The notes under the pieces were generated by a model. It made no database searches, was not told the origin of the DNA, and saw only the letters and a program-made list of their open reading frames with translations. From the NCBI GenBank assembly GCA_022779485.1, contig JALFTC010000010.1, forward strand, positions 1-61,033: a DNA stretch of 61,033 bases, given 5' to 3'. The translations under genes and the position numbers were made by a program. Positions 8,081 through 16,047 of the stretch are shown piece by piece. The stretch is from Ruminococcus sp. GTDB taxonomy: Bacteria > Bacillota > Clostridia > Oscillospirales > Acutalibacteraceae. Position 1 is the first letter of the stretch. Each line of letters opens with the position of its first letter.

Positions 8081-9151
8081 ATGGAAGAAATTAGAATTGA
8101 ACTTACTAAAAATCCAAAGGAAAAGCCTACTGATGAAAGTAAATTAGGCTTTGGTCGCATTTTCACTGACCATATGTTCTTGATGAACTATGACGCAGGC
8201 GAGGGTTGGCATAACCCAAGGATTGTACCATACGGTCCTATTGAGCTTGACCCATCTGCTATGGTACTTCACTACGGTCAGGAAGTTTTTGAGGGTCTTA
8301 AAGCTTACAGAAATGTCAAGGGTGGCATTAACCTCTTTAGACCTGACAAAAATATGGCAAGACTTAATGTTTCTAACGAAAGACTTTGTATTCCACAAAT
8401 TGACGAAGAATTTTGTGTTGAGGCTATTAAAAAGCTAGTTGAGGTTGAAAAGGATTGGGTACCACATCAGGAGAGTACATCACTTTACATAAGACCGTTT
8501 ATCTTCTCAACTGACGCACATCTTGGCGTACATCCTGCCGAGCATCTCCTCTTTGTTGTAATTTGCTCACCTGTTGGTGCTTATTATCCCGAGGGACTAA
8601 ACCCTGTTAAGATTTATGTTGAAGAAAACTATGTTCGTGCAGTTAAAGGCGGTATGGGCTTTACCAAGACAGGCGGTAACTATGCTGCATCCTTAAAGGC
8701 TCAGGACGAGGCAGAGAAAATCAAATACACACAGGTATTATGGCTTGACGGTGTAGAGAGAAAGTACATTGAAGAAGTTGGAACAATGAATGTATTTTTC
8801 GTAATTGACGACGAAATCGTAACTCCTTCACTTCAAGGCTCTATCCTCAGCGGTATCACAAGAATGAGTACTATTGAACTGCTTAAATCCTGGGGCTACA
8901 ATGTTTCCGAGAGAAGACTTTCCATTGACGAGGTTATTAAGGCTTCAGAAGAGGGAAGACTAAAGGAAAGCTTTGGCACAGGTACAGCCGCAGTTATTTC
9001 TCCAATCGGAGAATTAAAGTGCGGTGACAAGATTATGACAATCAACAACGGCGAAATCGGCGAAATCAGCCAAAAGCTCTACGACAACCTTACAGGTATT
9101 CAGTGGGGCAAGGTAGAGGACAAAATGGGTTGGACTGTTCCTGTTTGCTGA
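8081..9151 (+). CDS. ilvE: Branched-chain amino acid aminotransferase
   Basis: 356-residue PLP fold type IV transaminase of the eukaryotic/Bacillus BCAT type. It interconverts Leu/Ile/Val and their 2-oxo acids with glutamate. Visible: LHYGQEVFEGLKAYR near the N-terminus, the Schiff-base Lys196 in GFTKTGGNYAASL, VLWLDGVERKYIEEVGTMN, and SILSGITRMSTIELL in the phosphate-binding region. Monocistronic, with its own near-consensus promoter and a strong downstream terminator. Ribosome site GGAAAGG. Confidence 0.96.
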   Translation: MEEIRIELTKNPKEKPTDESKLGFGRIFTDHMFLMNYDAGEGWHNPRIVPYGPIELDPSAMVLHYGQEVFEGLKAYRNVKGGINLFRPDKNMARLNVSNERLCIPQIDEEFCVEAIKKLVEVEKDWVPHQESTSLYIRPFIFSTDAHLGVHPAEHLLFVVICSPVGAYYPEGLNPVKIYVEENYVRAVKGGMGFTKTGGNYAASLKAQDEAEKIKYTQVLWLDGVERKYIEEVGTMNVFFVIDDEIVTPSLQGSILSGITRMSTIELLKSWGYNVSERRLSIDEVIKASEEGRLKESFGTGTAAVISPIGELKCGDKIMTINNGEIGEISQKLYDNLTGIQWGKVEDKMGWTVPVC

Positions 9152-9189
9152 TTATCTATTAGTCAATAAGTGTCAATACATATAATTAT

Positions 9190-9220
9190 TGGGCGAGGAA
9201 ACTCGCCCATATTTTTTTCT
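9190..9220 (+). terminator. Terminator of ilvE
   Basis: Stem GGGCGAG/CTCGCCC (plus one T-A pair) closed by a GAAA tetraloop and followed by TATTTTTTTCT. Its T-tract reaches the stop codon of the convergent TIGR04086 gene. Confidence 0.93.
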
Positions 9221-9626
9221 ATTTAATCAGTTTTTCCTTTTTATTCAGACCCAAAACTCCGCCAATCATTCCAAATATAACAGATACAATTAGCTTTAAA
9301 AAGGTAAAAAGTGTGATAGTACCGTCCATCATAATCAGTCCTGCACTAAATATAATTACAAAAAATAACATTCCGATTATAAGTCCGTTGATAAGACCTT
9401 TCGATTTAATGATTTTTGAGCTTACTATACCCGAAATAAATGCAGAAACTCCGCAAATTACTGTAAGCATAATTTCGAGTAAAGTATTGTTCAGTATTCC
9501 TGTACTTGCCATCACAGCAGAGGTAATGCTCAAAAGTACAAACAATACAATTTCTCCCACAATTAATCCTATTACAATCCCCTTTAAAAATGTGAATTTA
9601 CTAAATTCTATTGTTATACTTTTCAA
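9219..9626 (-). CDS. TIGR04086 family (YrzE-like) membrane protein
   Basis: About 135 residues with four hydrophobic segments (roughly 12-38, 44-66, 72-94 and 100-128) and short polar ends, as in the TIGR04086/YrzE family found beside yajC in clostridia. Function is unknown. The likely start is TTG at 9626, 8 bases after a GGGGG ribosome site. GTG at 9635 is in frame but abuts the same G-run. The ribosome site lies in the 3' arm of a terminator-like hairpin (9632-9670). It is the last gene downstream of queA-tgt-yajC. Confidence 0.8.
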   Translation of the reverse strand: MKSITIEFSKFTFLKGIVIGLIVGEIVLFVLLSITSAVMASTGILNNTLLEIMLTVICGVSAFISGIVSSKIIKSKGLINGLIIGMLFFVIIFSAGLIMMDGTITLFTFLKLIVSVIFGMIGGVLGLNKKEKLIK

Positions 9627-9631
9627 AAGAA

Positions 9632-9670
9632 ACACCCCCGAATATGATACTAAATCATATTCAGGGGTGT
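9632..9670 (-). promoter_or_regulatory. Hairpin after yajC that contains the ribosome site of the next gene
   Basis: A 16-bp stem with one mismatch (9632-9647 with 9655-9670) and a 7-nt loop. Read on the minus strand it lies 15 bases after the yajC stop and ends in GTGTTTCTTTTG, so it can act as a weak terminator. Its 3' arm is the GGGGGTG Shine-Dalgarno of the TIGR04086 gene, which would be hidden when the hairpin forms. Confidence 0.8.
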
Positions 9671-9685
9671 AAAATTTTATGATGA

Positions 9686-10081
9686 TTATTTTTCAACAGG
9701 ATTTTCTTCGGTATTTTCTTTCTTCTTTCTGCCGAAGAAACCTTTGCTTGCTTTCTTCTCTGTAACAGGCTTTTCCTTTTCTGTATTTACTGTTGAAATT
9801 GCCCAACGCTTAAATACCATCTTTGTTTTTTCAGCGCCTGTTTCAAGAACAATCTCGTCAGCTTCTTCACGAATTGCGATAACTCGTCCAACTATACCGC
9901 CGATTGTTGTGATTTCGTCGCCGATTTCAAGGCTGTTTCTTAATTCCTGCTCTGCTTTAGTCTTTTTTGACTTTGGTCTGATAAGAATAAAGTAGATACC
10001 GGCAAAGATAACAACATAAATGATGATAAGCGTCCACATACTACCGCCTGAGTTGGCAGCGGAAAGTAAATTAAGATTCAT
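9686..10081 (-). CDS. yajC: Sec translocase accessory subunit YajC
   Basis: 131 residues: one N-terminal transmembrane helix (about 17-36) followed by the conserved IRPKSKKTKAEQE and LEIGDEITTIGGIVGRV stretches of YajC, then a charged tail rich in Lys/Glu. It works with SecDF at the membrane in protein export. It follows tgt in the classical order tgt-yajC, but a strong promoter lies in the 69-base gap, so it can be expressed alone. Confidence 0.95.
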   Translation of the reverse strand: MNLNLLSAANSGGSMWTLIIIYVVIFAGIYFILIRPKSKKTKAEQELRNSLEIGDEITTIGGIVGRVIAIREEADEIVLETGAEKTKMVFKRWAISTVNTEKEKPVTEKKASKGFFGRKKKENTEENPVEK

Positions 10082-10113
10082 AGTTTAATTCTCCATTTCA
10101 TAATACTTATTAA

Positions 10114-10142
10114 ATTATATCAATAATTATATATAGTTTCAA
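10114..10142 (-). promoter_or_regulatory. Promoter of yajC
   Basis: On the minus strand: TTGAAA (10142-10137), 17-bp spacer, TATAAT (10119-10114) preceded by TGA, which also makes an extended -10. It lies between tgt and yajC. Confidence 0.82.
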
Positions 10143-10150
10143 GTGTCATT

Positions 10151-11281
10151 TTAAATACGATTTCCCAGAATGTCAATATTCAATTTATAGAAATTGTCAA
10201 ATTCACCCTTTTCAAGGCTGTTTCTGATGTTTTCCATAAGATTATTGTAAAAATGCAGATTGTGAATTACTGCAAGTCGCATATAAAGCATTTCATCAGC
10301 CTTTTTAAGATGTCTTAAATATGCCCTTGAAAAGTTTTTGCAGGTGTGACACTCACATTTTTCGTCAACAGGACTTAAGTCCATTTGGTATTTTTGGTTG
10401 TTAATATTGATAATACCCTTTGAAGTGAAAAGGTGACCGTGACGGGCATTTCTGCTGGGCATTACACAGTCAAATAAATCAACACCACGCTTTACACCCT
10501 CTAAAATATTTACAGGAGTACCAACACCCATAAGGTATCTTATTTTGTTTTCAGGCATATGAGGTGTAACCGCCTCAATTATTCTGTACATTTCCTCACT
10601 TGTTTCGCCAACGGCAAGTCCTCCTATGGCGTAGCCGTCAAGGTCAAGCTGTGCAATATCCTTCATATGCTTTATTCTCAAATCCTCATAGGTTGAGCCT
10701 TGATTTATGCCAAAAAGCATTTGCTTTTTGTTTATGGTGTCAGGCTTTGAATTAAGCCTTTCCATTTCTTCCTTGCAACGAACAAGCCAACGAGTTGTCC
10801 TCTCAACTGATTTTGCAACATATTCGTAGGGTGAAGGGTTTTCAATACATTCATCAAAAGCCATAGCTATTGTAGAGCCAAGGTTTGACTGAATTTGCAT
10901 AGACTCCTCAGGTCCCATAAAGATTTTTCTACCGTCTATATGGGAAGAAAAATAAACTCCTTCTTCCTTAATGTTTCTTAGCTTTGCAAGGGAAAAAACC
11001 TGAAATCCGCCTGAGTCTGTAAGGATAGGTCCGTTCCAACGGGTTAGGGAGTGTATTCCACCTAGCTGTTTGATTTTTTCATCTCCTGTTCTCACATGGA
11101 GATGATATGTGTTGCAGAGCATAACCTGACATTTTGCGTCTGCAAGGTCAAAGGCAGACAAACCGCCCTTTATTGCTCCTGCTGTTGCAACATTCATAAA
11201 ACAGGGAGTTTTAAATGTACCATGGGGAGTTTCGAACTCTCCAAGTCTTGCGTTGCCCTCTTGTTTGATTAATTTATACAT
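10151..11281 (-). CDS. tgt: tRNA-guanine transglycosylase (queuine tRNA-ribosyltransferase)
   Basis: 376 residues, normal length. It exchanges guanine-34 of GUN-anticodon tRNAs for preQ1. Visible: LTDSGGFQVFSLA with the substrate-binding Asp, YAIGGLAVGE, LMGVGTP, DLFDCVMPSRNARHG with the catalytic Asp, and the zinc site CECHTC...H (residues about 313-345). The start at 11281 is a plain ATG. In most clostridia tgt directly follows queA; here a toxin-antitoxin module lies between them. No queCDEF genes are in the window, so preQ1 may be salvaged or made elsewhere. Confidence 0.96.
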   Translation of the reverse strand: MYKLIKQEGNARLGEFETPHGTFKTPCFMNVATAGAIKGGLSAFDLADAKCQVMLCNTYHLHVRTGDEKIKQLGGIHSLTRWNGPILTDSGGFQVFSLAKLRNIKEEGVYFSSHIDGRKIFMGPEESMQIQSNLGSTIAMAFDECIENPSPYEYVAKSVERTTRWLVRCKEEMERLNSKPDTINKKQMLFGINQGSTYEDLRIKHMKDIAQLDLDGYAIGGLAVGETSEEMYRIIEAVTPHMPENKIRYLMGVGTPVNILEGVKRGVDLFDCVMPSRNARHGHLFTSKGIININNQKYQMDLSPVDEKCECHTCKNFSRAYLRHLKKADEMLYMRLAVIHNLHFYNNLMENIRNSLEKGEFDNFYKLNIDILGNRI

Positions 11282-11344
11282 AAATAATACCTACTTTATA
11301 AACATACTGTCGCCGATGTGTACGGTTTATAGGATATTTCCAAT

Positions 11345-11382
11345 CGCTAAAGAAACATTAGGCGCGAGAATCCACGCCTAAT
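11345..11382 (-). terminator. Putative terminator after the toxin-antitoxin pair
   Basis: Minus strand: 8-bp stem ATTAGGCG/CGCCTAAT (11382-11375 with 11364-11357), 10-nt loop, then TGTTTCTTTAG. The T-tract is imperfect. It starts 4 bases downstream of the toxin stop. Confidence 0.6.
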
Positions 11383-11385
11383 AAA

Positions 11386-11616
11386 TCAGAATAGATCACT
11401 GTGTGTGCCGGTCCTTGTGAGATATAGTATTAATTCATTATTGTTGATTTTATATATCAACAACCAGTCAGGGGTAATGTGACATTCCCTGCAATCATAA
11501 TAATTACCTGTCAAATTATGATCTTTATATTTTTCCGGCAACATTTGTCCGCTTGCCAGTATTTCGATAACATCTTTTAATAATTCTTTTGAAATCTTTT
11601 TTAAAGGTTTTTTCAT
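11386..11616 (-). CDS. yafQ: YafQ-family mRNA interferase toxin, N-terminally short
   Basis: 76 residues of the RelE/ParE-superfamily YafQ type, a ribosome-dependent endoribonuclease held inactive by its antitoxin. The C-terminal part is complete: EKYKDHNLTGNY, RECHITPDWLLIYK and TRTGTHSDLF carry the His, Asp-Trp, Arg, His and terminal Phe used by YafQ. Typical homologues have about 90 residues; here roughly the first 15 (first beta-strand and start of helix 1) are missing, and an in-frame TGA lies four codons upstream of the ATG. It starts 2 bases after the antitoxin stop, with no clear ribosome site of its own. Confidence 0.85.
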   Translation of the reverse strand: MKKPLKKISKELLKDVIEILASGQMLPEKYKDHNLTGNYYDCRECHITPDWLLIYKINNNELILYLTRTGTHSDLF

Positions 11617-11618
11617 AC

Positions 11619-11891
11619 CTAATCGTCAGCATTCAAATCCTCCATTAACTCGGAAACAGAATGGAAGCCGCGACTTAATCCTATACCATTTCTAACATTT
11701 TCAATAGCTCTTATAGTTTCTTCGTTAGGAACATCTGTCGTAATCTCAAAAGGAATAGAGTGTTGTCTTAATGCCTGACGAATAAAAATATTTATTGCGG
11801 TTGATAAGTCCATTCCTAATTCTGCAAAAAGCTCCTGCGCTTCTTTTTTAATATCAGCATCCAAACTGACATTTGTACTAACCTTTGCCAT
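11619..11891 (-). CDS. RelB/DinJ-family antitoxin
   Basis: 90 residues. The N-terminal ribbon-helix-helix (about 1-45: VSTNVSLDADIKKEA, LGMDLSTAINIFIRQAL) binds DNA and the C-terminal tail wraps the toxin. It is directly upstream of yafQ and preceded by AAGGAG and a consensus promoter, so the module is an autonomous, probably autorepressed unit. It sits between queA and tgt, where these two are normally adjacent. Confidence 0.93.
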   Translation of the reverse strand: MAKVSTNVSLDADIKKEAQELFAELGMDLSTAINIFIRQALRQHSIPFEITTDVPNEETIRAIENVRNGIGLSRGFHSVSELMEDLNADD

Positions 11892-11921
11892 AATATCAAC
11901 TCCTTGTGTTATTGTATTATA

Positions 11922-11950
11922 ATTATACTCTTAATATGACGCTTTGTCAA
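11922..11950 (-). promoter_or_regulatory. Promoter of the relB/yafQ module
   Basis: Minus strand TTGACA (11950-11945), 17-bp spacer, TATAAT (11927-11922), a full consensus. The -10 overlaps a near-palindrome of the form GTAT...ATAC (about 11914-11928), a plausible RelB operator. Confidence 0.88.
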
Positions 11951-11971
11951 CATATTATGTGTATATTATAA

Positions 11972-12997
11972 CTATAAAATGCACATACTATCACCAAAAG
12001 AGAAAAATCTGTACTTTTCTTCAACTGCTGTCTTGTAGACTTCCATTGTTTCCTCATAACCTGCAAAGGCTGAAACAAGCATAATGAGAGTGCTTTCGGG
12101 TAAGTGGAAATTAGTGATTAGTCCGTCAAGCACCTTAAACTCAAAGCCGGGATAAATGAAAATATCTGTCCAACCTTCACAGGACACAACTTTTCCGTGT
12201 TCCTTTGCAACACTTTCCAAGGTTCTGCAGGAGGTTGTACCAACTGCAATTACCCTTTTGCCGTTTTCCTTCGTTTTATTGATAAGATCAGCAGTTTCCT
12301 TTGGAACTTCAAAGTGTTCGCTGTGCATCTTATGGGTTGTAACATCATCAACCTTAACCGGTCTAAAGGTGCCAAGTCCAACATGGAGTGTTACATAGCC
12401 GATATTTACACCCTTATCCTTGATTTTTTCCATTAGTTCCTTTGTAAAGTGAAGTCCTGCTGTGGGGGCAGCCGCCGAGCCTAACTCGTGACTGTAAACA
12501 GTTTGATACCTTTCCTTATCCTTTAGCTTTTCGTGAATGTAAGGGGGAAGGGGCATTTGACCGATTTTGTCAAGTGTTTCAAAAAAGTTGTTTTCACATT
12601 CAAACTGTACAATTCTGTTGCCGTCCTCAAGGACATCTATGACGGTGGCTGTCATAATTCCCTTGCCAAATGAGAATTTGTCACCTGTTCTTGCTTTTTT
12701 ACCAGGCTTTACAAGGGTTTCCCACACCTTTTCTTCCTTTTGCTTTAGAAGTAAAAATTCCACATTAGCGCCTGTTGGAATTTTTGTACCGTAAATTCTT
12801 GCAGGCAATACTCTTGAATCGTTTACAATTAATGTGTCGCCCTCATTCAGGTAATCAATCACATCATAAAAATGCTTGTGAGAAATTTCCTTTTTTGCTC
12901 TGTCGTATATGAGCATTCGTGAGGAGTCCCTTGGCTCGACAGGAGTTTGTGCTATTAACTCCTCAGGGAGGTCATAATAAAAATCACTTGTTTTCAT
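11972..12997 (-). CDS. queA: S-adenosylmethionine:tRNA ribosyltransferase-isomerase
   Basis: 341 residues. It transfers the ribosyl of SAM to preQ1-34 in tRNA, forming epoxyqueuosine. It begins [17 protein letters not shown], the usual QueA start; a TTG twelve bases upstream is in frame but less likely. Further signatures are [52 protein letters not shown] and [12 protein letters not shown]. It has its own promoter, which overlaps that of the divergent asd gene. Confidence 0.96.
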   Translation of the reverse strand: MKTSDFYYDLPEELIAQTPVEPRDSSRMLIYDRAKKEISHKHFYDVIDYLNEGDTLIVNDSRVLPARIYGTKIPTGANVEFLLLKQKEEKVWETLVKPGKKARTGDKFSFGKGIMTATVIDVLEDGNRIVQFECENNFFETLDKIGQMPLPPYIHEKLKDKERYQTVYSHELGSAAAPTAGLHFTKELMEKIKDKGVNIGYVTLHVGLGTFRPVKVDDVTTHKMHSEHFEVPKETADLINKTKENGKRVIAVGTTSCRTLESVAKEHGKVVSCEGWTDIFIYPGFEFKVLDGLITNFHLPESTLIMLVSAFAGYEETMEVYKTAVEEKYRFFSFGDSMCIL

Positions 12998-13028
12998 ATA
13001 AAATTCCAATCTAAATTTATTAAAATAA

Positions 13029-13057
13029 TTGACATACTTCTTATAAAATGATAAAAT
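13029..13057 (+). promoter_or_regulatory. Promoter of asd-dapA
   Basis: TTGACA at 13029-13034, 17-bp spacer, TAAAAT at 13052-13057. The -10 shares two bases with the -10 of the divergent queA promoter. Confidence 0.85.
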
Positions 13058-13076
13058 TACAAGAAGAATAGGTCAA
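13048..13076 (-). promoter_or_regulatory. Promoter of queA
   Basis: Minus strand TTGACC (13076-13071), 17-bp spacer, TATCAT (13053-13048). Its polymerase footprint overlaps the asd promoter, so the two are probably occupied one at a time. Confidence 0.75.
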
Positions 13077-13152
13077 TTTGCTTTTCCTAATCTATAATAT
13101 AATAAAGTTGGGAAAAACACAACTGGTTTTTTTTATTTGGAGGAAGAAGAAT

Positions 13153-14235
13153 ATGAAGAATTACAAAGTTGGTATAATCGGTGCAACCGGTATGGTAGGT
13201 CAAAGATTTGCTACTCTGCTGGAAAATCACCCTTGGTTTACAGTTACTGCACTGGCTGCAAGTAAAAGAAGTGCAGGTAAAACATATAAAGAATGTGTTG
13301 AAAATAGATGGGCAATGACTGCTCCAATTCCAAAATCAATGGAGGATATGGTTATTCTTGACGCTGCTAATGTTGAAGAAGTGGCATCTAAAGTTGATTT
13401 TGTATTCTGTGCAGTTGATATGCCTAAGGATCAAATCAGAGAACTTGAAGAGGCTTATGCAAAGGCTGAATGTCCTGTTGTTTCCAACAACTCTGCTCAT
13501 AGACATACTCCTGATGTTCCTATGGTTATTCCTGAAATCAATGCAGACCACATCAACATCATTCCTGCTCAGAGAAAACGACTTGGCACGAAAAAGGGCT
13601 TTGTTGCAGTAAAATCTAACTGCTCACTTCAGTCCTATGTTCCTGCTGTACATCCTCTTAAAGAGCTTGGATGTAACAAGGTTCTCGCCTGTACATATCA
13701 GGCTATTTCAGGCGCAGGTAAAACCTTTGAAAGATGGCCTGAAATGGTTGATAACCTTATTCCATACATCGGCGGAGAAGAAGAAAAGTCAGAGAAAGAA
13801 CCGCTTAAAATTTGGGGACACATTGACGGAGATGTTATTGTTGATACAGACGACATTGCAATTACTTCCCAGTGCTTGAGAGTTCCTGTTTCTGACGGAC
13901 ACACAGCAGCAGTATTTGTTTCTTTTGAGGGCGAAGTTCCTTCTGAAGAAAAAATTATAGAGGTTTGGGAGAACTATAAGGGAAGAGCACAGGAGCTAAA
14001 TCTTCCAAGTGCCCCTAAGCAGTTCCTCCACTACTTCACAGAACCTGACCAGCCACAGATTAAGTCAGCTCGTAACCTTGAAAACGGTATGGCTGTATCT
14101 GTTGGCAGACTTAGACCTGATACCCAGTACGATTTGAAGTTTGTTTGTATGAGCCACAACACCCTTCGTGGTGCTGCCGGCGGTGCAGTTCTTCTTGCAG
14201 AACTTCTGTGTGCTGAGGGATATTTTGATGAATAA
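13153..14235 (+). CDS. asd: Aspartate-semialdehyde dehydrogenase, archaeal/fungal type
   Basis: 360 residues; reduces aspartyl phosphate to aspartate semialdehyde with NADPH, the branch point to lysine/DAP, threonine and methionine. The NADP motif GIIGATGMVGQRF is at the N-terminus. The catalytic Cys157 lies in KSNCSLQSYVPAVHPL, and ISGAGKTFERWPEM follows. The long IGGEEEKSEKEPLKIWG stretch and overall layout fit the archaeal/fungal (TIGR00978-like) class rather than the E. coli or B. subtilis class. ATG at 13153 after GGAGGAAGAAGA; the frame is open from 13078 but lacks a ribosome site there. dapA follows after 20 bases. Confidence 0.93.
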   Translation: MKNYKVGIIGATGMVGQRFATLLENHPWFTVTALAASKRSAGKTYKECVENRWAMTAPIPKSMEDMVILDAANVEEVASKVDFVFCAVDMPKDQIRELEEAYAKAECPVVSNNSAHRHTPDVPMVIPEINADHINIIPAQRKRLGTKKGFVAVKSNCSLQSYVPAVHPLKELGCNKVLACTYQAISGAGKTFERWPEMVDNLIPYIGGEEEKSEKEPLKIWGHIDGDVIVDTDDIAITSQCLRVPVSDGHTAAVFVSFEGEVPSEEKIIEVWENYKGRAQELNLPSAPKQFLHYFTEPDQPQIKSARNLENGMAVSVGRLRPDTQYDLKFVCMSHNTLRGAAGGAVLLAELLCAEGYFDE

Positions 14236-14255
14236 ACCCTTTGGAGGTTAATAAT

Positions 14256-15158
14256 ATGAACACACCAATTTTTACAGGCTCAGGTGTTGCCTTAATTACA
14301 CCAATGAACAGCGACGGCTCTGTTAATTATGACGAGCTTGGACGACTCCTTGAATTTCAAATTGAAAACGGTACAGACGCTATTATCGCCTGTGGTACAA
14401 CAGGCGAGGCTGCAACACTTACCGTTGAAGAGCATAAGGCTGTTTTGTCCTATGTTGCAGAAAAGGTAAATAAGAGAATCCCTGTTATTGCCGGTACAGG
14501 CAGTAACGATACTGCAACAGCAGTTAACCTTTCTAAGTCAGCTCAGACCTACGGTGTTGACGGACTTCTTACTGTTACACCTTATTATAACAAGACTTCT
14601 CAGGCAGGACTTATCAAGCATTTTACAACTATTGCCGATTCAGTTGACTTGCCTATTATCCTTTACAATGTTCCGTCAAGAACAGGATGTGCTATGAAGC
14701 CACAGACCTATGCCAAGCTTGAAAAGCATGTTAACATTGTTGGTGTAAAGGAAGCAAACGGTGATATTTCTTCTGTTTCACTTACAAGAAGTCTTTGCAG
14801 TGACGATTTTGCTATTTATTCAGGTAATGACGACCAGACTGTACCGTTTATGTCATTAGGCGGTAAGGGTGTTATCTCTGTATTTGCTAACTTCTGTCCA
14901 AAGGAGATGCACGAGATTTGTCAGGCTTGTCTTGACAATGACTTCAAGAAGGCTGCTGAGATGAACTTCCATTATGTTGAACTAATGGATATTATGTTCT
15001 CTGATGTAAACCCAATACCTGTTAAGACTGCTATGAACCTCATTGGTTTTAACGCCGGTGAATGCAGATTGCCACTTGTGCCAATGAGCTACCAAGGTTA
15101 TCACGACCTAAAGGAATGCTTGGCGAAGTATAATCTTTTGGATAAGTATAAAAATTAA
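14256..15158 (+). CDS. dapA: 4-hydroxy-tetrahydrodipicolinate synthase
   Basis: 300 residues. It condenses pyruvate with aspartate semialdehyde on the way to diaminopimelate and lysine. TIM barrel with the Schiff-base Lys165 in NIVGVKEANGD and Tyr137 in ILYNVPSRTG; CGTTGEAATL and TVTPYYNK are also present. ATG at 14256 with TTGGAGG upstream; the TTGGAGG context rules out using earlier codons. It lies 20 bases after asd, one operon. A hairpin separates it from dapB. Confidence 0.97.
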   Translation: MNTPIFTGSGVALITPMNSDGSVNYDELGRLLEFQIENGTDAIIACGTTGEAATLTVEEHKAVLSYVAEKVNKRIPVIAGTGSNDTATAVNLSKSAQTYGVDGLLTVTPYYNKTSQAGLIKHFTTIADSVDLPIILYNVPSRTGCAMKPQTYAKLEKHVNIVGVKEANGDISSVSLTRSLCSDDFAIYSGNDDQTVPFMSLGGKGVISVFANFCPKEMHEICQACLDNDFKKAAEMNFHYVELMDIMFSDVNPIPVKTAMNLIGFNAGECRLPLVPMSYQGYHDLKECLAKYNLLDKYKN

Positions 15159-15162
15159 TCTG

Positions 15163-15199
15163 TTGGGCGTACTTAGCACTTAGTACTTAGTACGCCCAA
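15163..15199 (+). terminator. Hairpin between dapA and dapB
   Basis: Perfect 11-bp stem (15163-15173 with 15189-15199) around a loop made of ACTTAG(T/C) repeats. It is followed by TATTGTGTT, a poor T-tract, so it is more likely an attenuator or mRNA-processing/stability element than a full stop. Confidence 0.6.
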
Positions 15200-15222
15200 T
15201 ATTGTGTTAAGGGGAATTATAG

Positions 15223-15987
15223 ATGACAAAAATTATTATAAGCGGATGCTCAGGAAAGATGGGTCATTTTATTGTAAAAACAATAGAAGAAAGAAATGAT
15301 TGTGTTGTTGCCTGCGGTGTTGATACATACGACTGCGGCGACTACGATTTTACCGTTTACAAAAGCTTTGAGGAAATTGAGGAAAAGTATGACGCTATTA
15401 TTGACTTTAGCAACCCTGTTGTACTTGACTCAATGCTTGATTATGCTGTAACTAAGGGTGTTCCGGCTGTAATTTGCACAACAGGATACTCTGCCGACCA
15501 GGTTTCTATGATAAAAAATGCATCTGAAAAGATTGGTATTTTCTATTCGGGAAATATGTCACTGGGCATAAATCTTATGGTTGAGCTTTGCAAAATGGCA
15601 ACAAAGGTTTTTGCAAGTCACGGCGATAACTTCGATATTGAAATTATTGAAAAGCACCACAACCTTAAGCTTGACGCACCAAGCGGTACTGCACTTATGA
15701 TTGCAGATGGAATTTCAGAGGTTTCACCAAAGGAAAAGCAGTATGTTTATGACAGACACTCCTACCGCAAGCAAAGAGAGAAAAACGAAATCGGTATTCA
15801 CTCCATTCGTGGCGGTACAATCGTTGGCGAACACGAGGTTATTTTCGCCGGTAAGGACGAGGTTGTTTCTATCAAGCACGAGGCACATTCCAAGGAAGTA
15901 TTTGCAGTGGGCTCTGTCAATGCCGCTGTATTTATGAAGGGTAAACCGGCAGGAATGTACGATATGTCCGACCTGCTTTCTGAATAA
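15223..15987 (+). CDS. dapB: 4-hydroxy-tetrahydrodipicolinate reductase
   Basis: 254 residues. NAD(P)H-dependent reductase of the DAP/lysine pathway. Visible: IISGCSGKMGHFI nucleotide-binding loop, ICTTGYSADQ, FYSGNMSLGINLM, and the catalytic EKHHNLKLDAPSGTALM with the His-His and Lys of the family. Ribosome site AAGGGGAA. Distance to dapA is 64 bases, including the hairpin above. Its end is followed by another hairpin that overlaps the ribosome site of the DUF3343 gene. Confidence 0.96.
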   Translation: MTKIIISGCSGKMGHFIVKTIEERNDCVVACGVDTYDCGDYDFTVYKSFEEIEEKYDAIIDFSNPVVLDSMLDYAVTKGVPAVICTTGYSADQVSMIKNASEKIGIFYSGNMSLGINLMVELCKMATKVFASHGDNFDIEIIEKHHNLKLDAPSGTALMIADGISEVSPKEKQYVYDRHSYRKQREKNEIGIHSIRGGTIVGEHEVIFAGKDEVVSIKHEAHSKEVFAVGSVNAAVFMKGKPAGMYDMSDLLSE

Positions 15988-16009
15988 TTACATAAGAACA
16001 GATGGTTTT

Positions 16010-16042
16010 TCACCTCATAGTATGTACTGTACTATGAGGTGA
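16010..16042 (+). promoter_or_regulatory. Hairpin after dapB that contains the ribosome site of DUF3343
   Basis: Perfect 12-bp stem (16011-16022 with 16030-16041), one more T-A pair outside and a 7-nt loop, followed by ATTTTATTG. The 3' arm contains GAGGTG, the Shine-Dalgarno of the TTG start at 16048. It is both a plausible terminator of dapB and an occlusion hairpin for the next gene. Confidence 0.82.
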
Positions 16043-16047
16043 TTTTA

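Noticed and set aside
12998..13152. Lysine riboswitch upstream of asd-dapA or preQ1 riboswitch upstream of queA
   Set aside because: The gap is about 155 bases, filled by overlapping promoters; leaders are too short and lack the expected structures.
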